Source: RSA11 sp036564135 (lineage in GTDB: Bacteria > Actinomycetota > Thermoleophilia > Solirubrobacterales > 70-9). From it: 64,000 nucleotides of DNA. Under the pieces are notes generated by a model, which ran no database searches, was not told the origin of the DNA, and worked only from the letters and a program-made list of their open reading frames with translations. This document shows positions 1 to 8,158 of this stretch, in pieces; the first letter of the stretch is position 1, and every line of letters begins with the position of its first letter. Location: contig DATCLC010000062.1 of the NCBI GenBank assembly GCA_036564135.1, forward strand, positions 7,072 to 71,071, in the 5' to 3' direction. The translations under genes and the position numbers were made by a program.

Positions 1-1357
1 TCGGGTCGGGCTCGTCCTCGCCGCCGCCGACCGCGGCGAGCAGGGCGCGGTGCGCGATCAGGTCCGGGTAGCGGCGGATCGGCGAGGTGAAGTGCGCGTA
101 CGCCGGGCTACCCAGGCCGGCGTGCCCGATGTTCGTGTGCGTGTAGTAGGCCTGTTGGAGCGAGCGGAGCACGAGGGAGGTATACGCCTCCCGGCCGTGT
201 CCGCGCCGCGCCGACTCCGCGGTCACGAGCCGGCTCGCCTGACGGGCGAGCTCGCCGGCCTCACGCGGGGCGAGGTTCTCAGGGACGGGCGGGGTGGGCA
301 GATCGAGCGCGGCGAGCTGCTCGATCAAAAACCGGATCCGGTCGGGGTTGGGCTGCTCGTGCACGCGGTAGAGGGTGGCGGCGCCGCGGCGCTCGAGCAG
401 CTCGGCGACGCGCTCGTTGGTGAGGATCATCAGGTGCTCGATCAGGCGGTGCGCCTCGGTCTGGGCGACGCTGTGAGCCCGCACGACGTTGCCGTCGCCG
501 TCGAACTCGAACTCCGGCTCGAACGACTCGACCTCGAGCGAGCCGAGCCTGCGCTTCTCGGCGAGCGCCGCGGCGGCGGCGCGCGCGTGCGCGAGCGGCT
601 CGGCGACCGGCTCCGGCGCGCGCTCGCGGCCGGCGAAGACCTCGTCGAGCTGATCGTAGTTGAGGCGCGCGTCGGAGCGGATCAGGCTGCGGTAGAAGCG
701 CGCGTCGCGAGGCTCCCCCTCGGCCGTGATTCGGATCTCCGCGGTGACCGCGAGCCGGTCGGCGCCGGGGACGAGGCTGCACGCGTCGTCGGCGAGCGCG
801 CGCGGCAGCATCGGCTCCACCATCCCCGGCACGTACACGCTGGTCGCGCGGCGGCGCGCCTCGCCCTCCAGGCCGCCGCCGGGGCGGACGTGAGCGGCCA
901 CGTCCGCGATGTGGATCCAGAGGCGATACCCGTCGCCGTCGGGCTGCGCCGAGACGGCGTCGTCGAAATCGCGCGCGGTGGCCGGGTCGACTGTGAACGT
1001 CGCCAGGTCGCGCAGGTCGCGGCGCGGGGGGCCGATGTTCGCGGCGGCCGCGGTCGCCTCCTCGGCCTCGCGCTCGATCGCCTTGGGGAAGCCGCGCCGG
1101 GGAAGCCCGTTCCAAAGCAGCGCGTCCATGACGTCCCTGGCGCGCTTCGGAGACCCGAGCGCGCGCACCGCGCGCACCCCGCCGACGGCTGGCTCGCAGA
1201 GCGCCATCCTCCCCGGCCGCACCTCGACCGAGCCGCGCACCAGCGTCGCCTGCGGGCCGGGCTCGAGCAAAGGCTCGGCCACGCGGAAGCGCCCCCTGCG
1301 GGTGATCAGCGCGACGTGCCGGCCGAGCGGCTCGCGCTCGCGGCGACCGCCCCTCAT
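1..1357 (-). CDS. rnr: Ribonuclease R family exoribonuclease (3' end of gene outside window)
   Basis: This is a 3'-to-5' hydrolytic exoribonuclease of the RNase II/R family, which degrades structured and tmRNA-tagged RNAs. I read about 452 codons before the window edge. The RNB catalytic core is visible from about residue 112, with the acidic metal-binding cluster in TVDPATARDFDDAVS and the late motif TSPIRRYPDL. The start is the ATG at 1357, whose bases overlap the stop of the upstream S41 protease as ATGA, so the two are probably translationally coupled. Only about 110 residues precede the RNB core, so the usual tandem cold-shock domains look shortened. The C-terminal S1 domain would lie beyond the edge. 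RNase R rather than RNase II is chosen from family context and is less certain. Confidence 0.9.
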   Translation of the reverse strand, partial: MRGGRREREPLGRHVALITRRGRFRVAEPLLEPGPQATLVRGSVEVRPGRMALCEPAVGGVRAVRALGSPKRARDVMDALLWNGLPRRGFPKAIEREAEEATAAAANIGPPRRDLRDLATFTVDPATARDFDDAVSAQPDGDGYRLWIHIADVAAHVRPGGGLEGEARRRATSVYVPGMVEPMLPRALADDACSLVPGADRLAVTAEIRITAEGEPRDARFYRSLIRSDARLNYDQLDEVFAGRERAPEPVAEPLAHARAAAAALAEKRRLGSLEVESFEPEFEFDGDGNVVRAHSVAQTEAHRLIEHLMILTNERVAELLERRGAATLYRVHEQPNPDRIRFLIEQLAALDLPTPPVPENLAPREAGELARQASRLVTAESARRGHGREAYTSLVLRSLQQAYYTHTNIGHAGLGSPAYAHFTSPIRRYPDLIAHRALLAAVGGGEDEPDP

Positions 1358-2520
1358 AGCCGCGCCCTGAGCTCGCGGACGGCGGCGGCGAGCGCCTCGT
1401 CGCGCCGGGTGTCGGGGTCGTCGGCCGCGCGCACGTCGGGCTTCACGCCCTCGCCCGCGAGCGAGACCCCCGCGGCCGTGAAGTACTCGCCGACGGTGAG
1501 GTCGAGCGCGCCGCCCGCTGGGAGGTGGATGACTTCCTGGAAGGTGCCCTTGCCGTAGGTGCGCGTACCGACCAGCGTGGCGAGGTCGTGCGCCTGCACC
1601 GCGGCGGCGAGGATCTCCGCCGCGGAGGCAGTGTCGCGGTTCATGAGCACGACCATCGGCTGCTCCGGCAAGGCGTCGCCGACCGCGTCGTAGGTCTTGC
1701 GCCCTCGGGAGCGGGCCTCGGTCTCGACGATCACGCCGTCCTCCACGAAGAGGCTCGCCGACAGCACCGCCTCGTTGAGCAGCCCGCCGCCGTTGCCGCG
1801 CAGGTCGAGGATCAGCCCCTCGGCGCCGCGGTCGCGCAGGCGCTCGATCTCCTCGCGCAGCTCGCCGTGCGACCCCTGGCTGAAGGTGGCGTAGCGGACG
1901 TAGGCGAGCGGCACGCCGCCGCGGCGGACCATGCGCCCGGCGGCCGCCGGGATGCGCACGCGGGCTCGCTCCAGCGTGACCTCGCGCGGCTCACCGCCGT
2001 CGGCGGGGATGATGCGCAGGGTGACCTCGGTGCCGGGCGGGCCCTTGATCTTGGCGGTGGAGATGTCCGAGGACTCGCCCGCGATCGATTCGCCGTCGAC
2101 GGCGGTGATCACGTCGCCCTCGCGCAGGTTCGCGCGCGCGGCCGGGGTGTCCGGGAAGACGCTCGCCACGCGCAGGCCGCGGGGCACCTCACTGACGGTG
2201 AGGCCCACGCCGGAGAAGCTTCCCGAGGTCGAGGTCTGGAACTCCTCGAGCGCCTCGGGATCGAAGTAGTGGCTGAAGCGGTCCTCGTACTCGCGGCGCA
2301 GCTCGCGCACCATGCCCCGCACCGACGAGCGCTCCAGCTCCTCAGGCGGGACCTCCTCGAAATAGTTGGCCTGGATCACCTGGCGAGCCTGCTCGGAAAG
2401 CGGCAGGTCCTCGAAGTCCTCGCCGCGCAGCTCGCGGATGAGCGCGGTCAGCGCCAGCGCGACGATCGCGCCGGCGAGCACTCCCGAGATGAAGCCGAAG
2501 CGCCGTCCGCCGCCGATCAC
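1354..2520 (-). CDS. S41 family C-terminal processing peptidase (CtpA-like)
   Basis: This is a serine protease that cleaves envelope proteins near their C-termini. The 388-residue product has an N-terminal membrane anchor (about residues 8-27), a PDZ domain (about 95-180, with SFSGVGLTVSEV and NLREGDVITAVDG) and the S41 core. The catalytic Ser-Lys dyad is visible as Ser299 in TASAAEIL and Lys324 in TYGKGTFQ, at the spacing usual for CtpA. The start is GTG at 2520, sharing bases with the ftsX stop as GTGA. Its place between ftsX and rnr in an overlapping unit suggests a role in envelope growth or division, possibly processing a cell-wall hydrolase; the substrate is inferred. Confidence 0.93.
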   Translation of the reverse strand: MIGGGRRFGFISGVLAGAIVALALTALIRELRGEDFEDLPLSEQARQVIQANYFEEVPPEELERSSVRGMVRELRREYEDRFSHYFDPEALEEFQTSTSGSFSGVGLTVSEVPRGLRVASVFPDTPAARANLREGDVITAVDGESIAGESSDISTAKIKGPPGTEVTLRIIPADGGEPREVTLERARVRIPAAAGRMVRRGGVPLAYVRYATFSQGSHGELREEIERLRDRGAEGLILDLRGNGGGLLNEAVLSASLFVEDGVIVETEARSRGRKTYDAVGDALPEQPMVVLMNRDTASAAEILAAAVQAHDLATLVGTRTYGKGTFQEVIHLPAGGALDLTVGEYFTAAGVSLAGEGVKPDVRAADDPDTRRDEALAAAVRELRARL

Positions 2521-3425
2521 ACCCGCAAGAAGCGGCGCAGGGTTATCCCGCTTCCGAGGGCGGAGACGATGGTCGCGGATGCGATCAGCATGATCACCAG
2601 GGGCGCGAAGCCCATCGTCGAGAAGCTGTCGACGAGCTCGAAGTTCTCAGAGAGCGGGTCTACGACCGTCACCTTTCCGAGCCAGAGTATGGCGACCGCG
2701 ATCGCAGCCCCGGTGAGCCCGACGATCACCCCCTCGATGATGAAGGGCCAGCGGATGAACCAATTCGTGGCGCCGACGAGGCGCATTACCTCCACCTCGC
2801 GGCGGCGGGCGTAGATCGAGAGGCGGATCGTGTTGCCCACCAAAAGCAGGGAGGCGACCAGCAGCAGCACCGCGAGGATCCCGAGCACGACGGTGACCGC
2901 GCCCGTGACCCGCGTGATCTTCGACGCGTCCTGGCGGGCGTCGCGCACCTCCTCGATCGCCGGGCTGATCGGCTCAGGCTCACCGTCGGCGCCGACCGGG
3001 GCGATCGCGTTGGAGACGGCGCGCAGGTTGTCGGGATCGTCGATGTCGATCGCAAACGAGGCCGGCAGCGGGTTGGACTTGAGCTCCTTGAGCGAGTTGC
3101 GCAGATCGCCCTCGAGGCGGCCGGCGAGGATCTTGGCGGCCTCGTTCTTCGAGATGAACTCGACGCCGTCGACGTGCTCGATCGCGAGCAGCTTGCGCTC
3201 GAGCGCGTCGATCTCGGCCTTGGTGGCGTCGTCGTGAAGGTAGACGTTCAAGCCGATCTGCTCGCGGACGTCGCTGGTCTTGTCCTCGCTCGCCTTGAGC
3301 ACTGGGATCAGCACGCCGAGGAGCAGCGTCGTGACGACGATCGTCACGATGGCGGCGACGCTCGGCGCGGCGCTGCGGCGCAGCGCGCGGAATGCCTCCG
3401 AGACGAAGAACAGCAGTCGCGTCAT
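2517..3425 (-). CDS. ftsX: Cell division protein FtsX
   Basis: FtsX is the membrane subunit of the FtsEX ABC-type complex, which transmits ATP hydrolysis to periplasmic or extracellular peptidoglycan hydrolases during division. The 302-residue protein shows the family layout: one transmembrane helix at about 20-42, a large extracytoplasmic domain to about 170, and three further helices in the FtsX/MacB permease domain (about 175-200, 225-250, 270-293). It starts 3 bases after the ftsE stop and its TGA overlaps the GTG of the S41 protease. The M23 coiled-coil hydrolase at 34684-35835 is a plausible extracellular partner, though it is encoded far away. Confidence 0.95.
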   Translation of the reverse strand: MTRLLFFVSEAFRALRRSAAPSVAAIVTIVVTTLLLGVLIPVLKASEDKTSDVREQIGLNVYLHDDATKAEIDALERKLLAIEHVDGVEFISKNEAAKILAGRLEGDLRNSLKELKSNPLPASFAIDIDDPDNLRAVSNAIAPVGADGEPEPISPAIEEVRDARQDASKITRVTGAVTVVLGILAVLLLVASLLLVGNTIRLSIYARRREVEVMRLVGATNWFIRWPFIIEGVIVGLTGAAIAVAILWLGKVTVVDPLSENFELVDSFSTMGFAPLVIMLIASATIVSALGSGITLRRFLRV

Positions 3426-3428
3426 CGC

Positions 3429-4283
3429 TTACTCGGGCTGGTCGGCCTGATCGGGGGTGACGCCGAGCTCGTGCCGCATACGCGCCGCGAACTCGCGGGT
3501 GGACTCGTCGTGGTAGCCGCCGACACGCTCGTCGCGGATCAGGCGCCCGTCCTCCAGGGCGATCACGCGGCGCCGCATCTTGTCGACCATCTCGCGGTCG
3601 TGCGTGACGACGAGGACGGTCGTGCCCGTACGGTTGATCCGGTACAGCAGCTGCATGATCCCGATCGAGGTCTCGGGATCGAGGTTCCCGGTCGGCTCGT
3701 CGGCGAGCAGCAGCGGCGGATGGTTGACGAAGGCGCGCGCGATCGAGACGCGCTGCTGCTCGCCGCCGGAGAGCTGGTCCGGGTAGTTGTGGATCTTCGA
3801 CTGCAGGCCGACGAGGCGGATGATCTCCGGCGTCTTGCGCCGGATCTCCGCGCGCGAGGCGCCGATCACCTGCAGCGCGTAGGCGACGTTGTCGTAGACC
3901 GTGCGGTTCGGAAGCAGCTTGAAGTCCTGGAAGATCGTGCCGATCCGGCGGCGCAGGAGCGGGACCTTCGAGGCGGGGAGCTGGTTGATGTCCCGGCCCG
4001 CGATCAGGACCTTCCCGCTCGCGGGCTGGATCTCGCGGATCAGCATCTTGATAAGCGTCGACTTGCCGCAGCCGGTGGGGCCGACGACGAAGGCGAACTC
4101 ACCGCGCTCGATCTCGAGCGAGACGCGCTCGAGCGCGACGTGCCCGCCGGGGTAGACCACCGTGGCGTCGCGCAGCGCGACGATCGGCGGCTTCGGTTGA
4201 CGCGTCCGCCGCTCGCGAGCGAGCTGGGTGGCCCGGCCGCGGGTGCGCGCCGACGTTCTTTTGCGTGAGCGAGTGAGCGCCAT
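3429..4283 (-). CDS. ftsE: Cell division ATP-binding protein FtsE
   Basis: FtsE is the cytoplasmic ATPase of FtsEX. Walker A is GPTGCGKST (residues 68-76), the ABC signature is LSGGEQQRVSIARAF, and Walker B is LLLADEPTGNLD followed by the H-loop in VVTHDREM. The protein is 284 residues because it carries a basic extension of about 33 residues (MALTRSRKRTSARTRGR and onward) before the usual FtsE start near IVALRDATVVYPGG. No internal ATG exists between the extension and the domain, which favours the start at 4283. It heads the ftsE-ftsX-S41-rnr unit, so the promoter should lie in the region upstream of 4283. Confidence 0.95.
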   Translation of the reverse strand: MALTRSRKRTSARTRGRATQLARERRTRQPKPPIVALRDATVVYPGGHVALERVSLEIERGEFAFVVGPTGCGKSTLIKMLIREIQPASGKVLIAGRDINQLPASKVPLLRRRIGTIFQDFKLLPNRTVYDNVAYALQVIGASRAEIRRKTPEIIRLVGLQSKIHNYPDQLSGGEQQRVSIARAFVNHPPLLLADEPTGNLDPETSIGIMQLLYRINRTGTTVLVVTHDREMVDKMRRRVIALEDGRLIRDERVGGYHDESTREFAARMRHELGVTPDQADQPE

Positions 4284-4574
4284 CGGGTGGGGTCTTTCTT
4301 CGGTGCCCGCCGAGTTCCTGCGCGGCCTTTTCCCTGCAAGCTGTCGACCGCCGCGGGTGCGCGAAGGGTAGCGAAAAGTATTAGCGAGTTCTAAAGGTTT
4401 CGTGAGTACCCGGCAATCGCGAGCCGCGACGCGTACTCGCGACCCGCCCGCCCCGCGACATCTCGCTTACGACCCCTGAGGAACCCCAACCGCGGTCTCG
4501 TGAAAGGCCGGTTCGCGAGTTCGCAGTTGTGGGGCTCCGGGGAGCTCGACTGCGATTCCGCGACGCGGGAGGGC
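4284..4574. other. Intergenic region upstream of ftsE
   Basis: These 291 bases separate the ftsE start from the stop of the Rieske gene, both on the minus strand. They should contain the ftsE promoter, and the 4360-4400 stretch is locally AT-richer, but I could not pick a convincing -35/-10 pair. A short TGCGATTCCGCGA near 4550 resembles the core of the dispersed element described at 9953, 29305 and 45665; the match is too short to call. No gene is visible. Confidence 0.5.
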
Positions 4575-5483
4575 TCAGGCCGAGGCCGGCACGGGGTTCA
4601 GCCGGCGCAGCTCGACGATCTCGCCGCGCACCCTCGCTTCGAAGGCCGGTTGCGGGGCGGTTGCCGGGCCGCGGCGCAGGGCGCCGTCGCGCAGCGAGTA
4701 GCGCGATCCGTGGCAAGCGCACTCGATCTCGTCGCCGTCGAGCTTGCCGACGGAGAGCGAGCAGCCGCGGTGGGAGCAGCGGTCGTGGATCGCGAAGATC
4801 TCCTCACCGCGGCGCACGACGAGCACCGGGGTCTCGTCGACGATCGCGCGCTCGGGCACGCCGTCGGCGAGCTGGGAGGCGCTGATCGCGGGGTGCCAAT
4901 CGGCGGAGCCCGCGTCGTAGAGCGTCTGGTCGACGCCCACGCCGCGCGCGTAGGAGAGGTGGCCGCCCAGATACGCGCCCGCGCCCATGGCGGCGGCGCC
5001 GGCGGCCGAGAGCACGGCGCCCGCCCGCCAGCGCCCGCGGCGGCGCATGGCTAGCGACGCGGAGTAGAGCGCGAGCGCGGTCACGTTCGCGGCGGCGTGG
5101 ACGACGCCGGTTCGGCGGGTGGCATCGTCGGCGGGCTCGGCGTCGGCCCAGTCGCTCGCGCCGGTCACCGCGGTGGGGAGCGACGCGGCGATCCCGACGC
5201 CGATCAGCTTCTCGGAGGCGCGCGCGTGCTCCTCGCCGCCCAGTAGATCGAGCAGGTTCGCGCTCATCCAGGACCCGATCACCGCGTCGGTGAGCAGCGG
5301 ATGCAGCGGATGGCCGAGCCACGAGCCGCTGAGGGCGTCGCGCAGCGCGCCCGGCGAGAGCAGGCCGCGCACGGTGCGCCCCACGCTCTGCGCGGGCGCG
5401 TCGAGCGCAGTGGCTCCCTCCACCCGCTCCATGAGCGGCTCGGCGGGACTGAGGCGGCGGTGATGGGGTGGTGCGATGGCCAT
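4575..5483 (-). CDS. DUF2231 membrane domain fused to a Rieske [2Fe-2S] domain
   Basis: The 302-residue product joins an N-terminal DUF2231 domain (about residues 45-190, starting at GSWLGHPLHPLLTD, several predicted helices) to a C-terminal Rieske ferredoxin domain (about 200-298). Cluster ligands are Cys236-x-His238 (CSHRG) and Cys255-x-x-His258 (CACHG). A soluble Rieske domain attached to a membrane anchor suggests an electron carrier on a respiratory or oxygenase chain, but the partner is unknown. The ATG at 5483 was chosen. A longer open frame reaches into the neighbouring gene but would cross the two hairpins, so I rejected it. Two hairpins separate it from the propeller gene upstream, so it is probably transcribed on its own. 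Confidence 0.85.
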   Translation of the reverse strand: MAIAPPHHRRLSPAEPLMERVEGATALDAPAQSVGRTVRGLLSPGALRDALSGSWLGHPLHPLLTDAVIGSWMSANLLDLLGGEEHARASEKLIGVGIAASLPTAVTGASDWADAEPADDATRRTGVVHAAANVTALALYSASLAMRRRGRWRAGAVLSAAGAAAMGAGAYLGGHLSYARGVGVDQTLYDAGSADWHPAISASQLADGVPERAIVDETPVLVVRRGEEIFAIHDRCSHRGCSLSVGKLDGDEIECACHGSRYSLRDGALRRGPATAPQPAFEARVRGEIVELRRLNPVPASA

Positions 5484-5540
5484 GCCAGGCCCGTACCCGC
5501 GCCTCCACCGCGCAAGCAGGCCTTGCCTAGGCAAAAGGAG

Positions 5541-5563
5541 GAGGGCCGCCTTGCGCGGCCCTC
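5541..5563 (-). terminator. Hairpin with T-rich tail, minus direction
   Basis: Nine-base arms GAGGGCCGC and GCGGCCCTC flank a 5-base loop. Read on the minus strand, the stem is followed by CTCCTTTTGCC. It lies between the propeller gene (ending at 5708) and the Rieske gene, and may be a second terminator for the former. Confidence 0.5.
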
Positions 5564-5653
5564 GTCCGAACCCCCTAGCTACCCGGCGGTGCGACCCGCG
5601 CAGGCGGTTCCTCTTGCCCGGAGCGGGCCTTTTGAAAACCTCCCGCGCGCTCC

Positions 5654-5685
5654 GACGAGGGGCCGCCGGCCGGCGGCCCCTCGTC
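5654..5685 (-). terminator. Perfect 32-bp palindrome, probable terminator of the propeller gene
   Basis: A perfect palindrome (16-base arms, centre GGCCGGCC) starts 23 bases past the stop of the propeller gene. It would form a very stable stem in RNA. The T-run after it on the minus strand is weak (GGTTTTC some 10 bases on), so it may act as a stability stem or a DNA-binding site as well as a terminator. Confidence 0.5.
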
Positions 5686-5707
5686 GCGAACCCCCTTTGC
5701 CCCGCAG

Positions 5708-7027
5708 CTACTTGAGCTTCACGGTGAACTTGTCGGAGGCCTTGCGGTTGCCCGCCTTCACCTTGCCCTTGATCGTGAGCTTGCCGCCGGAGGGCGGGGT
5801 GCCCTTGAACTTCAGGGCGATCTTCTTCGCCTTGCCGGGCTGCAGGTTCTTGGAGACCGTCTTCAGGCCCTTGCCGGAGACCGTCACCCGGCACGCCGCG
5901 TTGCACTCGGCGCGGACCGCGAGCTTGCCGGCCGCCTGCTTGGCCTTGCCCTTGAGCGTGAGGGTGGGCTGGCGGGACAGCGAGAACGCGTGCGCGTCCG
6001 TGAGGCCGACGCCGCCGCTCATGACTACGTGGCGGCCGTCGGGCGAGACCGCGACGCCCGCGCTCACGCTGATCACGCCGCCGAACCCGTCGAAGTCGAT
6101 GACCTTGAGGCCGCCGTTCTTCCGCACGGCAACCGTGCGCACGCCGGTGCCGACCGTCGCGTAAACCGCGTCGTGCGCGGGCGCGACGGCGACCTCCGCC
6201 GCCTGACCGGTGTCCACGAACGTCGGATTGCCGAGCCTGCCGGTCTTCGCGTTGCGCTTCAGCGCGTGCACGCCGTCGGCGGCCGCGACGTAGACGCGCT
6301 TGCCGTCCGGAGACACCGTCACGTCGAACAGCGTGGCCCCGAGCCCGTCCGAATCGACCTGGTTGAGCTCGCCGGTGGTCTTGTTGCGCTTGAACGTGAC
6401 CACGGCCCCCGAGCTCGCCACGTACACGTTCTTCCCGTCGCTGGAGACGGAGACCGAGTAGGCGAAGGGCACGCCGCTGTAGTCGTCCACGAAGGTGAGC
6501 TCGCCGTTCCCGAGCCGGTTGAACAGGTTGACCGCGTTCTCGTTCAGAGATACCGCGTACACGTGCTTGCCGTCGGGCGAGATCGCGACGTCATAGGGGT
6601 TCTGGAGCAGGGTGACCCCGCCGAACCCGTCGCGCTCCGCCTCCAGGAACGTCAGCCCGCCGTTGGCCGCGCGCGCGTAGACGTGCACGGTGTCGGAGCT
6701 GGCCCCCGCCACGTAGACGTTCTTGCCGTCGGGCGAGACCACAACCGCCCGCGGGCTCTGCAGCCCGTCCCCGAAGACATCGTCGAGCAGCTTGATCTTG
6801 CCGCTGTTCTTGTTGCGCGAGAAGATCCCGATCTCATCGGCGGCGAAGCCGACCCCGTAGACGTGCTTGCCGTCCGGGGAGACCGTGATGCCTTCCGGGT
6901 TTCCCAGCGCGGGCGCCGAGACCGTACTGACGTGCTTCAGGGCGCCGCCCGGCGCGGCCAGCCCCTGTGCGGCGCAAACGAGCGCGACCACCGTCGCGAG
7001 CGCAGCGCCGATCTTGATGCGTCCCAT
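5708..7027 (-). CDS. Secreted beta-propeller protein (YVTN/lactonase-like repeats)
   Basis: The 439-residue protein begins with a Sec-type signal peptide (about residues 1-24, ending LAAPGG). It then carries at least seven repeats around VSPDGKNVYV or VSPDGKHVYG, each about 45-50 residues, as in YncE/lactonase-type seven-bladed propellers. The last 90 residues form a separate basic domain with two cysteines (AECNAACRV) and beta-rich text such as LTIKGKVKAGNRKASDKF, perhaps a wall-associated Ig-like fold. It is probably extracellular. No enzymatic residues can be assigned. It is transcribed alone, with a palindrome about 66 bases upstream of the start and hairpins downstream. Confidence 0.85.
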   Translation of the reverse strand: MGRIKIGAALATVVALVCAAQGLAAPGGALKHVSTVSAPALGNPEGITVSPDGKHVYGVGFAADEIGIFSRNKNSGKIKLLDDVFGDGLQSPRAVVVSPDGKNVYVAGASSDTVHVYARAANGGLTFLEAERDGFGGVTLLQNPYDVAISPDGKHVYAVSLNENAVNLFNRLGNGELTFVDDYSGVPFAYSVSVSSDGKNVYVASSGAVVTFKRNKTTGELNQVDSDGLGATLFDVTVSPDGKRVYVAAADGVHALKRNAKTGRLGNPTFVDTGQAAEVAVAPAHDAVYATVGTGVRTVAVRKNGGLKVIDFDGFGGVISVSAGVAVSPDGRHVVMSGGVGLTDAHAFSLSRQPTLTLKGKAKQAAGKLAVRAECNAACRVTVSGKGLKTVSKNLQPGKAKKIALKFKGTPPSGGKLTIKGKVKAGNRKASDKFTVKLK

Positions 7028-7092
7028 TCCCGTGTCCTTCCTGATTCGGGTGCCTTGCCGAGGCCATGGTCGGCGAGGGACGCGGGCGCGTC

Positions 7093-7111
7093 ATGAGTGA
7101 CGGCCACTCAT
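7093..7111. promoter_or_regulatory. Palindrome upstream of the propeller gene
   Basis: ATGAGTGACGGCCACTCAT has perfect 7-base arms and a 5-base spacer, and lies 66-84 bases upstream of the propeller start at 7027. The arrangement suits a dimeric repressor such as TetR or GntR. On the plus strand six T's begin at the last base of the right arm, so it could also work as a short plus-strand terminator, but no plus-strand gene runs into it. Confidence 0.35.
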
Positions 7112-7165
7112 TTTTTCCCGGCCCGCCCGGAGCCCGCTTCACTCAAGCGGCCCGGGACGGGCACC

Positions 7166-8158
7166 CTAGGTCCAGTCGCGACCGAGAAGCGGCGGGTGCG
7201 AGACGATCGGCTTGAGGAGGAGCGCCTCGCGGGCGCGATCGGCGATCCCGCGCGCGGTGAGGCCGAAGTGCTCCATGCACGCCTCGCCGGTGCCCGAGAC
7301 GCCGAACTCGTCGCCCATGCCGACGGCGAAGATCGGGACCGGGTGCTGCTCGGCGGCGACCTGGCGAACCGCGTCGGCGAGCCCGCCGACCACGCGGTGC
7401 TCCTCGGCCGTCACGACGACGCCGGTCTTGGCGATCGACTCGAGGATCGACTCGGAGTGCAGCGGCTTGATGATCGAGACGTTGAGAACCTCGGCGTCGA
7501 CGCCATCCTCGCGCTCGAGCGACTCGGCGGCCTCCAACGCCCGCCAGACCATGTGCCCCGTCGCGATCAGCGTGATGTCCTTGCCCTCGCGCAGGACGTC
7601 GACGCCCTCGCCGAGGGTCTCCGGGATCTCGTCGTAGACCGCCGGGGTGGCGGGCCGGCCGAAGCGCAGGTACATCGGCTCGTCTCGCTCGTACGACTCG
7701 AGCGTGGCCCGGTAGGCCTGGTTGTAGTCGGCCGGTACGACCACGGTCATCCTGGGCATCGCGCGCATCAGCGCGATGTCCTCGATCATCTGGTGCGAGG
7801 CGCCGTCCTCGCCAAGCGAGACGCCGCCGTGCGAGGCGCCGATCCGCACCGGCAGCTCGTTGTGAGCGATGCCGAGCCGCACCTGGTCGTAGGCGCGGCC
7901 GGTCGCGAAGATCGCGAAGGTCGACGCGTACGGGCGCTTGCCGGTCGCCGCGAGCCCGCAGGCCATCGACATCATGTTCGCCTCGGCCGCACCGCAGTTG
8001 AAGAAGCGGTCGGGGAAGGCCTTGCCGAACTTCGCCGTCTGGGTCGACACCGACAGGTCGGCGTCGAGGACGACCACGTCGTCGTAACGCTCGCCCAGCT
8101 CGACGAGCGCCTCGCCATAGGCGACACGCGTGGCGGTCGGCTCGCTCTTCGCACCCAT
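7166..8158 (-). CDS. Transketolase, C-terminal subunit
   Basis: This is the C-terminal half of a split transketolase (330 residues). Together with the N-terminal subunit just upstream it would move two-carbon units between sugar phosphates, as in the pentose phosphate pathway, or act as a related DXS-like enzyme. The Pyr domain is at about residues 10-180 (for example DADLSVSTQTAKFGKAFPDR and GASHGGVSLGEDGASHQ), followed by the transketolase C-terminal domain (DVLREGKDITLIATGHMV). The ATG at 8158 shares its A with the stop of the N-terminal gene (TGATG), consistent with 1:1 coupled synthesis. Split transketolases are common in actinobacteria and archaea; the true substrate cannot be read from sequence. 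Confidence 0.92.
   Translation of the reverse strand: MGAKSEPTATRVAYGEALVELGERYDDVVVLDADLSVSTQTAKFGKAFPDRFFNCGAAEANMMSMACGLAATGKRPYASTFAIFATGRAYDQVRLGIAHNELPVRIGASHGGVSLGEDGASHQMIEDIALMRAMPRMTVVVPADYNQAYRATLESYERDEPMYLRFGRPATPAVYDEIPETLGEGVDVLREGKDITLIATGHMVWRALEAAESLEREDGVDAEVLNVSIIKPLHSESILESIAKTGVVVTAEEHRVVGGLADAVRQVAAEQHPVPIFAVGMGDEFGVSGTGEACMEHFGLTARGIADRAREALLLKPIVSHPPLLGRDWT

Noticed and set aside
50..1558. Long plus-strand open frame opposite RNase R and the S41 protease
   Set aside because: Its translation is Arg/Ala/Gly/Val rich with no domain, while the opposite strand has the full RNB and S41 motifs. High GC content opens such antisense frames throughout the window.
5560..5620. 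Possible c-di-AMP (ydaO-type) riboswitch tail on the plus strand
   Set aside because: CCGAACCCCCTAGCTACCCGG vaguely resembles the 3' part of that riboswitch, but the rest is missing and no plus-strand gene follows.
5484..5906. N-terminal extension of the DUF2231-Rieske frame
   Set aside because: It would cross two hairpins and enter the propeller gene; the protein domain starts just after ATG 5483.
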